64,000 bases of DNA from Vibrio kanaloae (GTDB lineage: Bacteria > Pseudomonadota > Gammaproteobacteria > Enterobacterales > Vibrionaceae), in the NCBI RefSeq assembly GCF_024347535.1, contig NZ_AP025497.1, forward strand, positions 1,364,001 to 1,428,000, in the 5' to 3' direction. The translations under genes and the position numbers were made by a program. Each line of letters begins with the position of its first letter. The first letter of the stretch is position 1. Shown one piece after another: positions 1-8,810 of the stretch. Below the pieces are notes generated by a model. That model had not been told where the DNA came from. It made no database searches and was given only the letters and a program-made list of their open reading frames with translations.

Positions 1-250
1 AGCATTTAAGGCAGTCGGCCAAACCAAAGGTAGAGAGAGCACAAAGCTGACCTGCTGATTGTAAGCACACATTGGTGTAGCCGCATTCATCAGCACCGTC
101 TGCAAGCATCAATAAAACAAGCTTTTCTGCTGGGCTAGAAGTATTCACTTGCCAAGCTAAATAAGAATATTTGGCGCTCAAGGTAGTGTTCTCAATAAAG
201 GTAAATCGTTGCCACCATTGTAAGTCACCCCTAACTGAATTTATAGCAAC
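1..250 (-). CDS. Partial helix-turn-helix-like protein running off the left edge
   Basis: Reading the minus strand, one frame is open from the stop complementary to 251-253 down to base 1. It encodes about 83 residues, including the stretches DLQWWQRFTFIENTTLSAKY and SPAEKLVLLMLADGADE. The second stretch resembles the start of the winged helix-turn-helix domain (HTH_36 type) seen in replication-initiator-like and plasmid- or phage-associated proteins. No ATG with a ribosome binding site lies in frame at the expected N-terminus, so the 5' end may be lost or frameshifted. The rest of the gene lies outside the window. Family assignment is by eye only. Confidence 0.35.
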
Positions 251-530
251 TTAACAGAAAACGGCATTAGTAAGCCAAATATTAACCATAAGGAGAAGTC
301 TGCCCCAAAAAGTAAGCCTACACTAATTCATTCTAGGTAAAAAGATGGCTAAAGATGAGGTCTACGGTCGTATTTTTGGGGCTGATTCTGCACCAAGGCT
401 TAAAGTAACGTGGTCTATTAGCATTTTCGAATGCGCTTCTAAATTTTGTCTTGTCCCCTCATGAACGTGCCTATCTTCCCTCTATACTGATTATTGATTG
501 TTTTCTTATCTATTCATTAATTGTATCTAA

Positions 531-559
531 TTGACAAAATATCTTGATATGGTCGATAT
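531..559 (+). promoter_or_regulatory. Candidate sigma-70 promoter of tetR
   Basis: A perfect -35 box TTGACA (531-536) is followed after 17 bases by CGATAT (554-559) as a weak -10. The palindromes at 571-583 and 588-600 would then lie at and just after the start of transcription, a position suited to repression. Confidence 0.4.
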
Positions 560-570
560 TTGCGCTATTA

Positions 571-600
571 TGACGATAGGTCAGAAATGACGAAGCGTCA
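571..600. promoter_or_regulatory. Tandem TetR operator-like palindromes
   Basis: Two 13-bp sites lie 17 bp apart centre to centre. TGACGATAGGTCA (571-583) is imperfect. TGACGAAGCGTCA (588-600) has perfect 5-bp arms. The same motif occurs twice before the RND gene, so the neighbouring TetR protein is the natural candidate to bind them. Confidence 0.6.
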
Positions 601-712
601 CAAAATGGTTGGATACATGAATTTATCATTCGTGTTAATATATTGGATAGGAGTGTTTTAAATACTGGCGAAGCTTAGATAACGGCTAAGCTCATATGTG
701 GACTGAGAAATT

Positions 713-1498
713 ATGTTTGGCTTTGGTTGTAAAGGCGATAAACAAGGTATCTTTGGTTGCAAAGGCGTGTTGTCTAAAAAGCAGCAGTCTATCGCAGACC
801 GAGAAGTAGAATTGATGTTGTTAGCAAAAGATCTGGTTCGAGAACAAGGGTTCGGAAACCTCACGATGGATAAGCTAACGGCCGCGAGCTGTTATTCTAA
901 AGGTACGATATACAATCACTTTTGCAGCAAAGAAGACGTGGTTTTAGCCTTGTGTATTCATTCTTTAAAGGCCGAGGCATTGATGTTTGCTCGCTCTGGA
1001 GAGTTTGAAGGCAACACACGCGAAAAGATCGTCGCATTACACGTTGCTTACCGAATCTATGCTCGCATGGAACCGGTACTATCAACTTGTGCGATCATGG
1101 CGAAAAGCCCGTGGGTACTAGAGAAAGCGTCTAGTGCACGCGTTACCGAGATGAACGAACTGGAAGAGCTGGTGATTGAACAAGCCGACTCTATGGTTAA
1201 CCAAGCAGTAGAAGCGGGTGACCTAAAGTTCTCTTCTGGTGTGGGTTCAGATGCCATCGTGTTTGCAAACTGGTCAATCGCATTCGGTTCAAATGCCTTG
1301 TCACAGAACGCATCAAACAGTCGTTGTATCAAGCGGTTACAAGACCCGTATTCAGTATTACATAACGCAAATATGCTTCTAGATGGCCTAAACTGGCAAC
1401 CCCTTTCTAGCGATTGGGATTACCGAAAAACCTGGCGTCGTGTAGAGCATGAATTGTTCAGTGAAGAAATTGCTTACTTAGAATCAGTAGGACGATAA
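713..1498 (+). CDS. TetR/AcrR family transcriptional regulator
   Basis: The 261-residue protein has an N-terminal TetR helix-turn-helix at about residues 27-73 (GFGNLTMDKLTAASCYSKGTIYNHF), with the typical KGTIYNHF recognition-helix end and a following S/KEDV. The C-terminal two thirds is a helical ligand and dimer domain with no recognisable ligand signature. It lies upstream of and parallel to the RND operon, and TGACG-N3-CGTCA palindromes flank it on both sides, so it probably represses itself and the operon. Odd: the N-terminal extension holds FGCKG twice (about residues 4-8 and 14-18), which is unusual for the family. The ATG at 713 has only a poor ribosome binding site, but no better start was found. 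Confidence 0.85.
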   Translation: MFGFGCKGDKQGIFGCKGVLSKKQQSIADREVELMLLAKDLVREQGFGNLTMDKLTAASCYSKGTIYNHFCSKEDVVLALCIHSLKAEALMFARSGEFEGNTREKIVALHVAYRIYARMEPVLSTCAIMAKSPWVLEKASSARVTEMNELEELVIEQADSMVNQAVEAGDLKFSSGVGSDAIVFANWSIAFGSNALSQNASNSRCIKRLQDPYSVLHNANMLLDGLNWQPLSSDWDYRKTWRRVEHELFSEEIAYLESVGR

Positions 1499-1542
1499 CC
1501 TTCCATTAAGCCCACTCATGTGGGTTTATTAATGACCATTTT

Positions 1543-1555
1543 TGACGATTCGTCA
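1543..1555. promoter_or_regulatory. TetR operator-like palindrome TGACGATTCGTCA
   Basis: Perfect inverted repeat in the tetR-RND intergenic region, the same motif as at 588-600 and 1653-1665. It is probably the upstream operator of the RND operon. Confidence 0.6.
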
Positions 1556-1652
1556 TAACGTAAAATTGACCAAGTGTAGTTTTGGTTTTCTTGAACGTAT
1601 GACTAAGAATTGTGTCTGTGTCAGCTTTGGCTGATTTTTTATGACACAAATA

Positions 1653-1665
1653 TGACGAATCGTCA
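1653..1665. promoter_or_regulatory. TetR operator-like palindrome TGACGAATCGTCA
   Basis: Perfect inverted repeat ending five bases before the GGAG ribosome binding site (1671-1674) of the RND gene. Protein bound here would block initiation or early elongation. Confidence 0.6.
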
Positions 1666-1680
1666 CAAATGGAGACTGTG

Positions 1681-4152
1681 ATGGAACATGACAGCCAGAA
1701 GCCCGCTTTAGAAACCCCTAATCTAAGCCGTAGCCGCTCAGATAGCAGTAACTTAGATAACGTGAATCTAAATAACTGTTGGTACTCAATACCTACCAAG
1801 CGTTCGTTTATCGTTTTGCTGGTGGTTCTTTCAATCATTATGCTCTCTGCATTAGGGGCAAAGAACCTCTACTTCAGAGGAGACTACAATATCTTCTTCG
1901 AAGGCACCAACAAACAGTTGATGGCGTTCGAAGAAATCCAAACCACCTTTGCGAAAACCGACAACCTAGCGATTGTTGTCGCGCCTGAAAATGGCAATGT
2001 CTTCACCCCGGAAACCCTCACCTTAATTCAAAACCTTACGGTCGATGCTTGGCAGACTCCGTACTCAAGCCGTGTCGATTCACTTGCCAATTATCAGCAC
2101 ACCGAAGCCATTGAAGACGACCTCTTGGTGGAAGATCTGTTGTATGAAGGGTACGAGCATACACCAGAGCGAATCGCCAAAGTTAAACAGATTGCCCTAA
2201 ACGAGCCACTACTCAAGAATGCGTTGGTATCAGCGTCTGGTGACGTGACTATTGTTAACGTGACCGTGCAATTACCTGAAGTGGATGAAACCGCGGAAGT
2301 GCAAGAAGTGATCGCGGCCATCAACACCATGATTGCCAAGTACCAAGCCGATTATCCGAATGTCGAGTTCCACAAGGCGGGCATCATTGCCATGAATGAC
2401 GCCTTTATGATGTCGGCTCAGGAAGACAGCGCAACGCTCGTGCCATTAATGCTGTTGGTGGTGTTGGTGTTCCTGACCTTTATGCTGCGCTCATTCTTTA
2501 GTGTGGTTGCAACCTTACTTGTGATTATCTCGTCGATTGTGGCGACCATGGGGCTATCTGGCTGGGCAGGGATGTTCCTTAGCACGGCAACGGTCAACGT
2601 TCCAACGTTAGTATTAACCCTTGCCGTTGCCGACTGTGTTCACGTGATTGTGACCATGAGACAAGCCATGCAACGCGGGATGGAGAAAACACAAGCCATT
2701 CAATACAGCATCAAGCTGAATGCGATGCCGATTTTGATAACGTCTGTCACTACCGCGATAGGCTTCTTGATGATGAACATGTCGGATTCCCCGGTGTTGC
2801 GTGACTTTGGTAACTTATCGGCATTGGGTGTAATGATAGCGTGTTTGCTATCCGTGACTATGTTACCTGCGCTGCTAAAACTGCTACCAGTTAAAACTTT
2901 ACCAACGAATGAAGCGGCACAAAGCAAAGTGACCTTTATGGATAAGCTAGGCGACTTTGTGGTGACTCACCGTAAAGCGCTACTGCCTGTTTCAACTCTT
3001 GTGATTGTCGGCGCTGCGGCGTTAATTCCTTTGAACAAAGTGAATGATGAATCGGTGAAGTATTTCGATACCTCAAGTGAATTTAGACAAGCGGCCGACT
3101 TCATGGAAGACACTGTAAGCGGCATGACGACCATCAGTATTGCAGTGAAAACCAACGAGTCTCAAGCGATAGCTGATCCTGTGTTTTTGCAAGCGATTGG
3201 TGACTTTACCGACTGGCTGCGTGTACAACCTGAAACCGACCATGTGGCAACGCTTTCCGATGTTTACATGCGTTTGAATAAGAACATGCATGGCGATGAC
3301 GAGAGCTACTACCAATTGCCACTTAACCGGGAATTAGCTGCGCAATACCTGCTGCTTTATGAGATGTCTCTTCCTTATGGCTTGGACTTGAACAACCAGA
3401 TCAACGTCGATAAGTCATCGATAAAAATGGTACTCACGGTCGATAACCTAGGCAGCGTAGAACTGGTTGAACTCGAAGAACGCATCTACTCATGGTTTGC
3501 AGCCAACGCGCCGCAATATGAAGTGGTCGCATCCAGTCCATCTCTGATGTTTGCTCACATCGGTGAAACCAATATGGCGAGCATGCTATCAACTTTGCCT
3601 ATCACCTTAGTGCTTATCTCTGGTTTGATGATCTTTGCATTGCGCTCGGTTCGCTTAGGCATGATCAGTCTCGTGCCAAACATTGCCCCTGCAATTATTG
3701 GCTTTGGTTTGTGGGCGCTTATCTCTGGTGAGATCAACCTTGGATTGTCGGTCGTAGTCACCCTTACTTTGGGTATCGTGGTTGATGATGCAGTGCACTT
3801 CTTAAGTAAATACCAACGCGCACGATTGGAAGGGAAATCCGCGGAGGAAGCGGTTCGTTATGCCTTCCACACTGTTGGCCGTGCATTGTGGATCACCACT
3901 GTTGTGCTCGTCGCTGGTTTCTCTGTACTGGCGATGTCGAGCTTCAGACTCAATTCCGACATGGGCTTACTCAGCGCGATTGTGATTTTTATTGCGCTGG
4001 TGGTCGACTTCATCTTGCTACCAAGCTTGCTGATGATCTTCGACAAACAAACTCACTATTCAGACAAACCTCAGCACGAATCAAAGCTATCTAAAGTCGA
4101 TCAATCTAGCCCGTCTAAACCAGTTGGCGAACTGTCTACGTCGACCAAATAA
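1681..4152 (+). CDS. RND superfamily (MMPL/HAE3-like) transporter
   Basis: Inner-membrane exporter of the RND/MMPL class, about 823 residues. The first membrane helix is at about 40-60, followed by a periplasmic loop, a five-helix bundle (about 245-390), a sixth-to-seventh helix transition near 430-450, a second periplasmic domain, and a final bundle with the usual acidic pair in LGIVVDDAVHFLSKYQR. That is the 12-helix two-fold repeat of the family. Start chosen at 1681 because GGAG sits six bases upstream; an in-frame ATG at 1669 overlaps that site. It heads an operon with a LolA-like protein and an outer-membrane barrel, and no periplasmic adaptor is encoded. By family analogy (HpnN-like and mycobacterial MMPL proteins) the cargo may be a lipid; this is inference. 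Confidence 0.85.
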   Translation: MEHDSQKPALETPNLSRSRSDSSNLDNVNLNNCWYSIPTKRSFIVLLVVLSIIMLSALGAKNLYFRGDYNIFFEGTNKQLMAFEEIQTTFAKTDNLAIVVAPENGNVFTPETLTLIQNLTVDAWQTPYSSRVDSLANYQHTEAIEDDLLVEDLLYEGYEHTPERIAKVKQIALNEPLLKNALVSASGDVTIVNVTVQLPEVDETAEVQEVIAAINTMIAKYQADYPNVEFHKAGIIAMNDAFMMSAQEDSATLVPLMLLVVLVFLTFMLRSFFSVVATLLVIISSIVATMGLSGWAGMFLSTATVNVPTLVLTLAVADCVHVIVTMRQAMQRGMEKTQAIQYSIKLNAMPILITSVTTAIGFLMMNMSDSPVLRDFGNLSALGVMIACLLSVTMLPALLKLLPVKTLPTNEAAQSKVTFMDKLGDFVVTHRKALLPVSTLVIVGAAALIPLNKVNDESVKYFDTSSEFRQAADFMEDTVSGMTTISIAVKTNESQAIADPVFLQAIGDFTDWLRVQPETDHVATLSDVYMRLNKNMHGDDESYYQLPLNRELAAQYLLLYEMSLPYGLDLNNQINVDKSSIKMVLTVDNLGSVELVELEERIYSWFAANAPQYEVVASSPSLMFAHIGETNMASMLSTLPITLVLISGLMIFALRSVRLGMISLVPNIAPAIIGFGLWALISGEINLGLSVVVTLTLGIVVDDAVHFLSKYQRARLEGKSAEEAVRYAFHTVGRALWITTVVLVAGFSVLAMSSFRLNSDMGLLSAIVIFIALVVDFILLPSLLMIFDKQTHYSDKPQHESKLSKVDQSSPSKPVGELSTSTK

Positions 4153-4196
4153 GGAATCGTCAGCCTGCTGCGGTGGGCTGACTCAAGGAGAAATTT

Positions 4197-5003
4197 ATGA
4201 AAAGCATTAAACACTCTATTACAAAGAAAACACTAATAACGTCATTGATAACAATGAGCGCGTTTGCAGCTTTCCCTGCGTTAGCAGACCCAGCGAAAGG
4301 CCTAGAAATTGCCGAACAACGTAAAGCTGTCGATATGGGGTGGGGGGATTCTGTCGCGACAATGGAAATGCTACTTCGCAACAAACAGGGCGAAAGCAGT
4401 ACGCGCCTAATGCGATTGAAGTCGTTAGAGGTTAATGACGATGGCGACAAAGGGCTGACCATTTTTGATGAGCCACGTGACGTAAAAGGCACGGCTTTCT
4501 TGAACCATTCACACATCTCTAAATCGGATGACCAATGGCTATATTTGCCTGCGTTGAAGCGTGTAAAACGCATCTCTTCACGTAACAAATCGGGCCCGTT
4601 CATGGGCAGTGAATTTGCTTATGAAGACTTAAGCTCGTTTGAGCTAGAAAAGTACACCTTCAACTACATTAAAGACGCCAAAATCGAAGGTGTCGATACC
4701 TTTGTTTTAGAGCAAGTTCCGACCGACAAAAATTCAGGCTACACCAAGCAGAAAGTATGGCTCGATCAACAATATTACCGCCCCGTTCAGGTTGAGTTTT
4801 ACGACCGTAAAGGCGCATTGCTGAAAACCCTGTCGTTCGCAGACTACAAACAATACCTAAACCAATACTGGCGCGCACACACCATGTCGATGCAAAACCA
4901 CCAAACAGGTAAAAGTACGGTATTAACCACGACAGATTTAGCGTTCCAGACCGGTCTTAAGGACAAGGATTTTCAAAAAAACACACTTAAACGTGCAAAG
5001 TAA
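4197..5003 (+). CDS. LolA-like outer membrane lipoprotein-sorting family protein
   Basis: Secreted 268-residue protein with a signal peptide (KKTLITSLITMSAFAAFPALA, cleavage near residue 31). The mature part resembles the LolA-like fold of Pfam PF17131: repeated amphipathic strands, the motif DDQWLYLPALKRVKRISS, and MGSEFAYEDL. These proteins are expected to carry lipid or lipoprotein cargo in a half-open barrel in the periplasm. It lies 44 bases after the RND gene and 9 bases before the barrel gene, in one operon, and could be the shuttle between inner-membrane pump and outer membrane. Family call from pattern; cargo unknown. Confidence 0.75.
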   Translation: MKSIKHSITKKTLITSLITMSAFAAFPALADPAKGLEIAEQRKAVDMGWGDSVATMEMLLRNKQGESSTRLMRLKSLEVNDDGDKGLTIFDEPRDVKGTAFLNHSHISKSDDQWLYLPALKRVKRISSRNKSGPFMGSEFAYEDLSSFELEKYTFNYIKDAKIEGVDTFVLEQVPTDKNSGYTKQKVWLDQQYYRPVQVEFYDRKGALLKTLSFADYKQYLNQYWRAHTMSMQNHQTGKSTVLTTTDLAFQTGLKDKDFQKNTLKRAK

Positions 5004-5012
5004 GGCAAGAAT

Positions 5013-6245
5013 ATGAAAAGGATTGTGTCAACAGGAACGCAGTTATCTTTCACTTTGGTGGCGACCATGGGGCTTATGCAGGTATCGTTGCCATGTGTGG
5101 CAGATGGGTTTAGCTCTGAGTTCGTAGAACAGGTCACCCCACAGCTGGCAGGGCAGGTTAACCTTGAACACAGGCAGTTCTTTAGCGATGGCTTACAAGG
5201 GCAAGATAAAGGGCAAAGCTCACTGGTGTTACAACCAGAGTTTTATTGGGAGCAAGAAAAGGGTAATGGCAGCTTTACCTTTACGCCATTTTATCGCCTA
5301 GACAGTGAAGACGACGAGCGAACCCATGGTGACGTTCGTGAAGCCTTATACCTAACGTATTGGGATGACTACGAATTGCGAGCGGGTGTCGGCAAGGTGT
5401 TTTGGGGCGTGACCGAATCGGCGCACTTAGTGGACGTAGTAAACCAAACCGATGCTATTGAATCGGTCGATGGTGAATCGAAATTGGGTCAGCCTATGGT
5501 GCACTTCACATCGATAAAAGAGTGGGGAACCATCGATGCTATGTTACTGCCGTATTTTCGTGAGCGTACCTTTGCAGGGGAAGACGGACGGTTAAGACCA
5601 ACCGTACCTGTATCAGACGATGCGCTTTACGAATCTTCGAGAGAAGAAAAGCATGTTGATGTGGCATTACGTTATAGCCAAATGTACGGCGACTGGAATG
5701 TCGGTTTCAGTTATTTAGCCGGCACAAATCGCGACCCTTATTACCGTGTGGAAGGCAGCAATCTCAAGCCATACTACGCACAAATGCAGCATTTCGGGCT
5801 TGATGTACAAGGCATTATTGGCGATTGGTTGTGGAAGCTAGAAAGCATTTATCGCGACAGCTACGACAACCACTCTGGCGTGGCGACAGGCTTTGAATAC
5901 ACGTGGGTTGGGGCGCTAGAGTCGTATTGGGACATCGGCTTCATTGCTGAATACTTGTATGACAGTCGAGGCAATAACGCCCAAACCATCGGCCAAAACG
6001 ATGTGTTTCTTGGTGCGCGTTTCGCCTTAAACGATGTAGATGGAACCGAGGTATTAACGGGCATCACTCAAGACTTAGATAACAGCGATGTCTACAGTGC
6101 AAAACTCGAAGCATCGAGCCGCATCAATAATAACCTCAAGTGGCGATTGAACGCTTGGTTGTTTGAGAACGAAACCGCTGAAGACTTATTGTTCTTTGCT
6201 CGCAAGGATGACTTTGTTGAGGTGGCGTTGGAATACTATTTTTAG
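5013..6245 (+). CDS. Outer-membrane beta-barrel protein of the RND operon
   Basis: The 410-residue protein has a signal peptide ending near ...SLPCVADG (about residue 32), many alternating aromatic strands, and a C-terminal phenylalanine in FVEVALEYYF, the signature read by the Bam machinery. It resembles the DUF1302/alginate-export-like barrels that accompany MMPL-type RND pumps in other proteobacteria. It is the third gene of the operon, 9 bases after the LolA-like gene. Its likely role is the outer-membrane end of the same transport path, either an acceptor or a channel. The exact family is uncertain. Confidence 0.65.
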   Translation: MKRIVSTGTQLSFTLVATMGLMQVSLPCVADGFSSEFVEQVTPQLAGQVNLEHRQFFSDGLQGQDKGQSSLVLQPEFYWEQEKGNGSFTFTPFYRLDSEDDERTHGDVREALYLTYWDDYELRAGVGKVFWGVTESAHLVDVVNQTDAIESVDGESKLGQPMVHFTSIKEWGTIDAMLLPYFRERTFAGEDGRLRPTVPVSDDALYESSREEKHVDVALRYSQMYGDWNVGFSYLAGTNRDPYYRVEGSNLKPYYAQMQHFGLDVQGIIGDWLWKLESIYRDSYDNHSGVATGFEYTWVGALESYWDIGFIAEYLYDSRGNNAQTIGQNDVFLGARFALNDVDGTEVLTGITQDLDNSDVYSAKLEASSRINNNLKWRLNAWLFENETAEDLLFFARKDDFVEVALEYYF

Positions 6246-6481
6246 TCTTTACAAAAAGTGAGCATTTCAAATAAGTTAATGTTGGATTCGTGGGGCGCTC
6301 TTGTTAAAGGGAGCGTCTCAAATTTAAGATGAATTATATTTAGAATGTTCAAAGTCGTCTTTTTATAAAATGGATCAAATAATCGAATAGCCCTATAGGT
6401 AAAATAGTTGTATTTTTCGAGCATCTATAACCTCCGAATATGCATGCAAATTGTGCTGGTGGTATCGGCCCTAAGGGATTT

Positions 6482-7591
6482 ATGAATTCATTTAATTGGG
6501 ATAAAAACTTTGAAACAGGTATTGGTGTCGTAGACGAACAACATCAATACCTTGTTGGTTTTATCAACCACTACGGAAACCTGCTGTCTGAGAATACTAT
6601 TTCAGTCGAAGACATTAGCATCGCTTTACTTGATCTCACAAGTTATGCTGAGTTTCACTTTAAAGAAGAAGAATCTTTGATGAGAGGGTGCGGAGTTTAT
6701 GATTTACACATAGAAGAACACATCAAAGTGCATCGTGTTTTTATGCGAGATATCTACAGTATGCAAGCCTTCATATTGGAAGAAGATCAGGCATCAGCAC
6801 GTCAGCTATTAGACTTCCTCATCCATTGGCTCGCTTATCACATCCTTGGCATGGACCAAAACATGGCGCGACAAGTGGCCGCGATAGAAGAGGGGGCAAC
6901 ACCCCTTCAAGCCTTTGAGGCACAAGAAAAGCAGCAAGACTCTTCAACCATCCCTTTACTAGCAGCGCTTAAAGGCTTATTCGAACAAGTTTCTGAACGA
7001 AACAAACAGTTGTTACGGTTCAACCAGGTACTCGAAGACAAAGTCGAGGAACGTACAGCAGAATTGAAACGAGCGAACAAGAAACTCGAAGAGCTCTCGT
7101 TAACCGATTCACTCACTAAATTACCTAACCGTCGTTGTGCTTTTAAACAGTTAGCTTTGCATTGGCAAGAATCGAAAGAATTTGGCATACCTTTAGTCTG
7201 CATTATGATCGATGCCGATCACTTCAAGCGCATTAATGACACTTGTGGGCATGATGCTGGTGATCTGGTGTTACAAACCCTCGCGAACGAACTGAAAAAC
7301 AGGTTTCGCAACGATGATATTGTGTGTCGATTAGGGGGCGATGAGTTCTTGGTGATTTGCCCGGATACCGACCTTAATGGGGGCATGCACATCGCAGAAA
7401 CGACTCGACAGAAAGTGTCTGAATTAGAGATCGAAACTGGGAACCAAGCTTGGATTGGCAGCATTAGTGTCGGTGTGGCTGAAATGACCCAAGAGTTTGA
7501 AACAATGAATGAATTGATTAAAGCGGCTGATGAGTCTGTTTATTTAGCGAAAGATGCGGGGAAGAACAGCGTTTGTTCGATTCAGATCTAG
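6482..7591 (+). CDS. Bacteriohemerythrin-GGDEF diguanylate cyclase
   Basis: Cytosolic protein of about 369 residues with three parts. The N-terminal hemerythrin domain (about 1-130) shows the diiron ligands: VDEQH, HFKEEE, the H-x3-H of HIEEH, and HILGMD. A coiled coil follows (about 165-205, with EDKVEERTAELKRANKKLEE). The C-terminal GGDEF domain has an intact active site RLGGDEF and DADHFKRIND. It should make c-di-GMP from GTP in response to oxygen or redox state bound at the diiron site. Start set at 6482 because AAGGGA (6473-6478) precedes that ATG; an in-frame ATG at 6440 would add 14 residues unlike the family. No RxxD inhibitory site stands out before GGDEF. Confidence 0.9.
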   Translation: MNSFNWDKNFETGIGVVDEQHQYLVGFINHYGNLLSENTISVEDISIALLDLTSYAEFHFKEEESLMRGCGVYDLHIEEHIKVHRVFMRDIYSMQAFILEEDQASARQLLDFLIHWLAYHILGMDQNMARQVAAIEEGATPLQAFEAQEKQQDSSTIPLLAALKGLFEQVSERNKQLLRFNQVLEDKVEERTAELKRANKKLEELSLTDSLTKLPNRRCAFKQLALHWQESKEFGIPLVCIMIDADHFKRINDTCGHDAGDLVLQTLANELKNRFRNDDIVCRLGGDEFLVICPDTDLNGGMHIAETTRQKVSELEIETGNQAWIGSISVGVAEMTQEFETMNELIKAADESVYLAKDAGKNSVCSIQI

Positions 7592-7751
7592 CCTTCAGGT
7601 CATTTCCAAATTAAGGAGTGGCACCAGTAATTGTTCCACTTCTTCCTACTCCTCATTAATGTCCTGTTAAATTTGCCGTGTTTTTAGTCAATAACTTGTT
7701 CTTTTAGCGATTCAATTTGGCATTAGTTGCGTGTTTGATTACTATGTGTAG

Positions 7752-8792
<1,041 letters not shown>

Positions 8793-8810
8793 TCCGGGGC
8801 AGTCAAAACT

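Larger units (their letters stand above)
251..712. other. Intergenic region upstream of the tetR gene
   Basis: No convincing gene was seen. A 39-codon frame at 345-464 on the plus strand (starting MAKDEVYGRIFG) has only a weak ribosome binding site and no recognised similarity. The right half carries the likely tetR promoter and two palindromic operator-like sites, listed separately. Confidence 0.6.

Noticed and set aside
345..464. A 39-codon frame MAKDEVYGRIFGADSAPRL
   Set aside because: Weak ribosome binding site and no recognised similarity. Kept only as a note in the intergenic entry.
7614..7653. AGGAGT...ACTCCT inverted repeat before pheS, considered as a phe attenuator
   Set aside because: No T run and no leader peptide rich in Phe codons was found.
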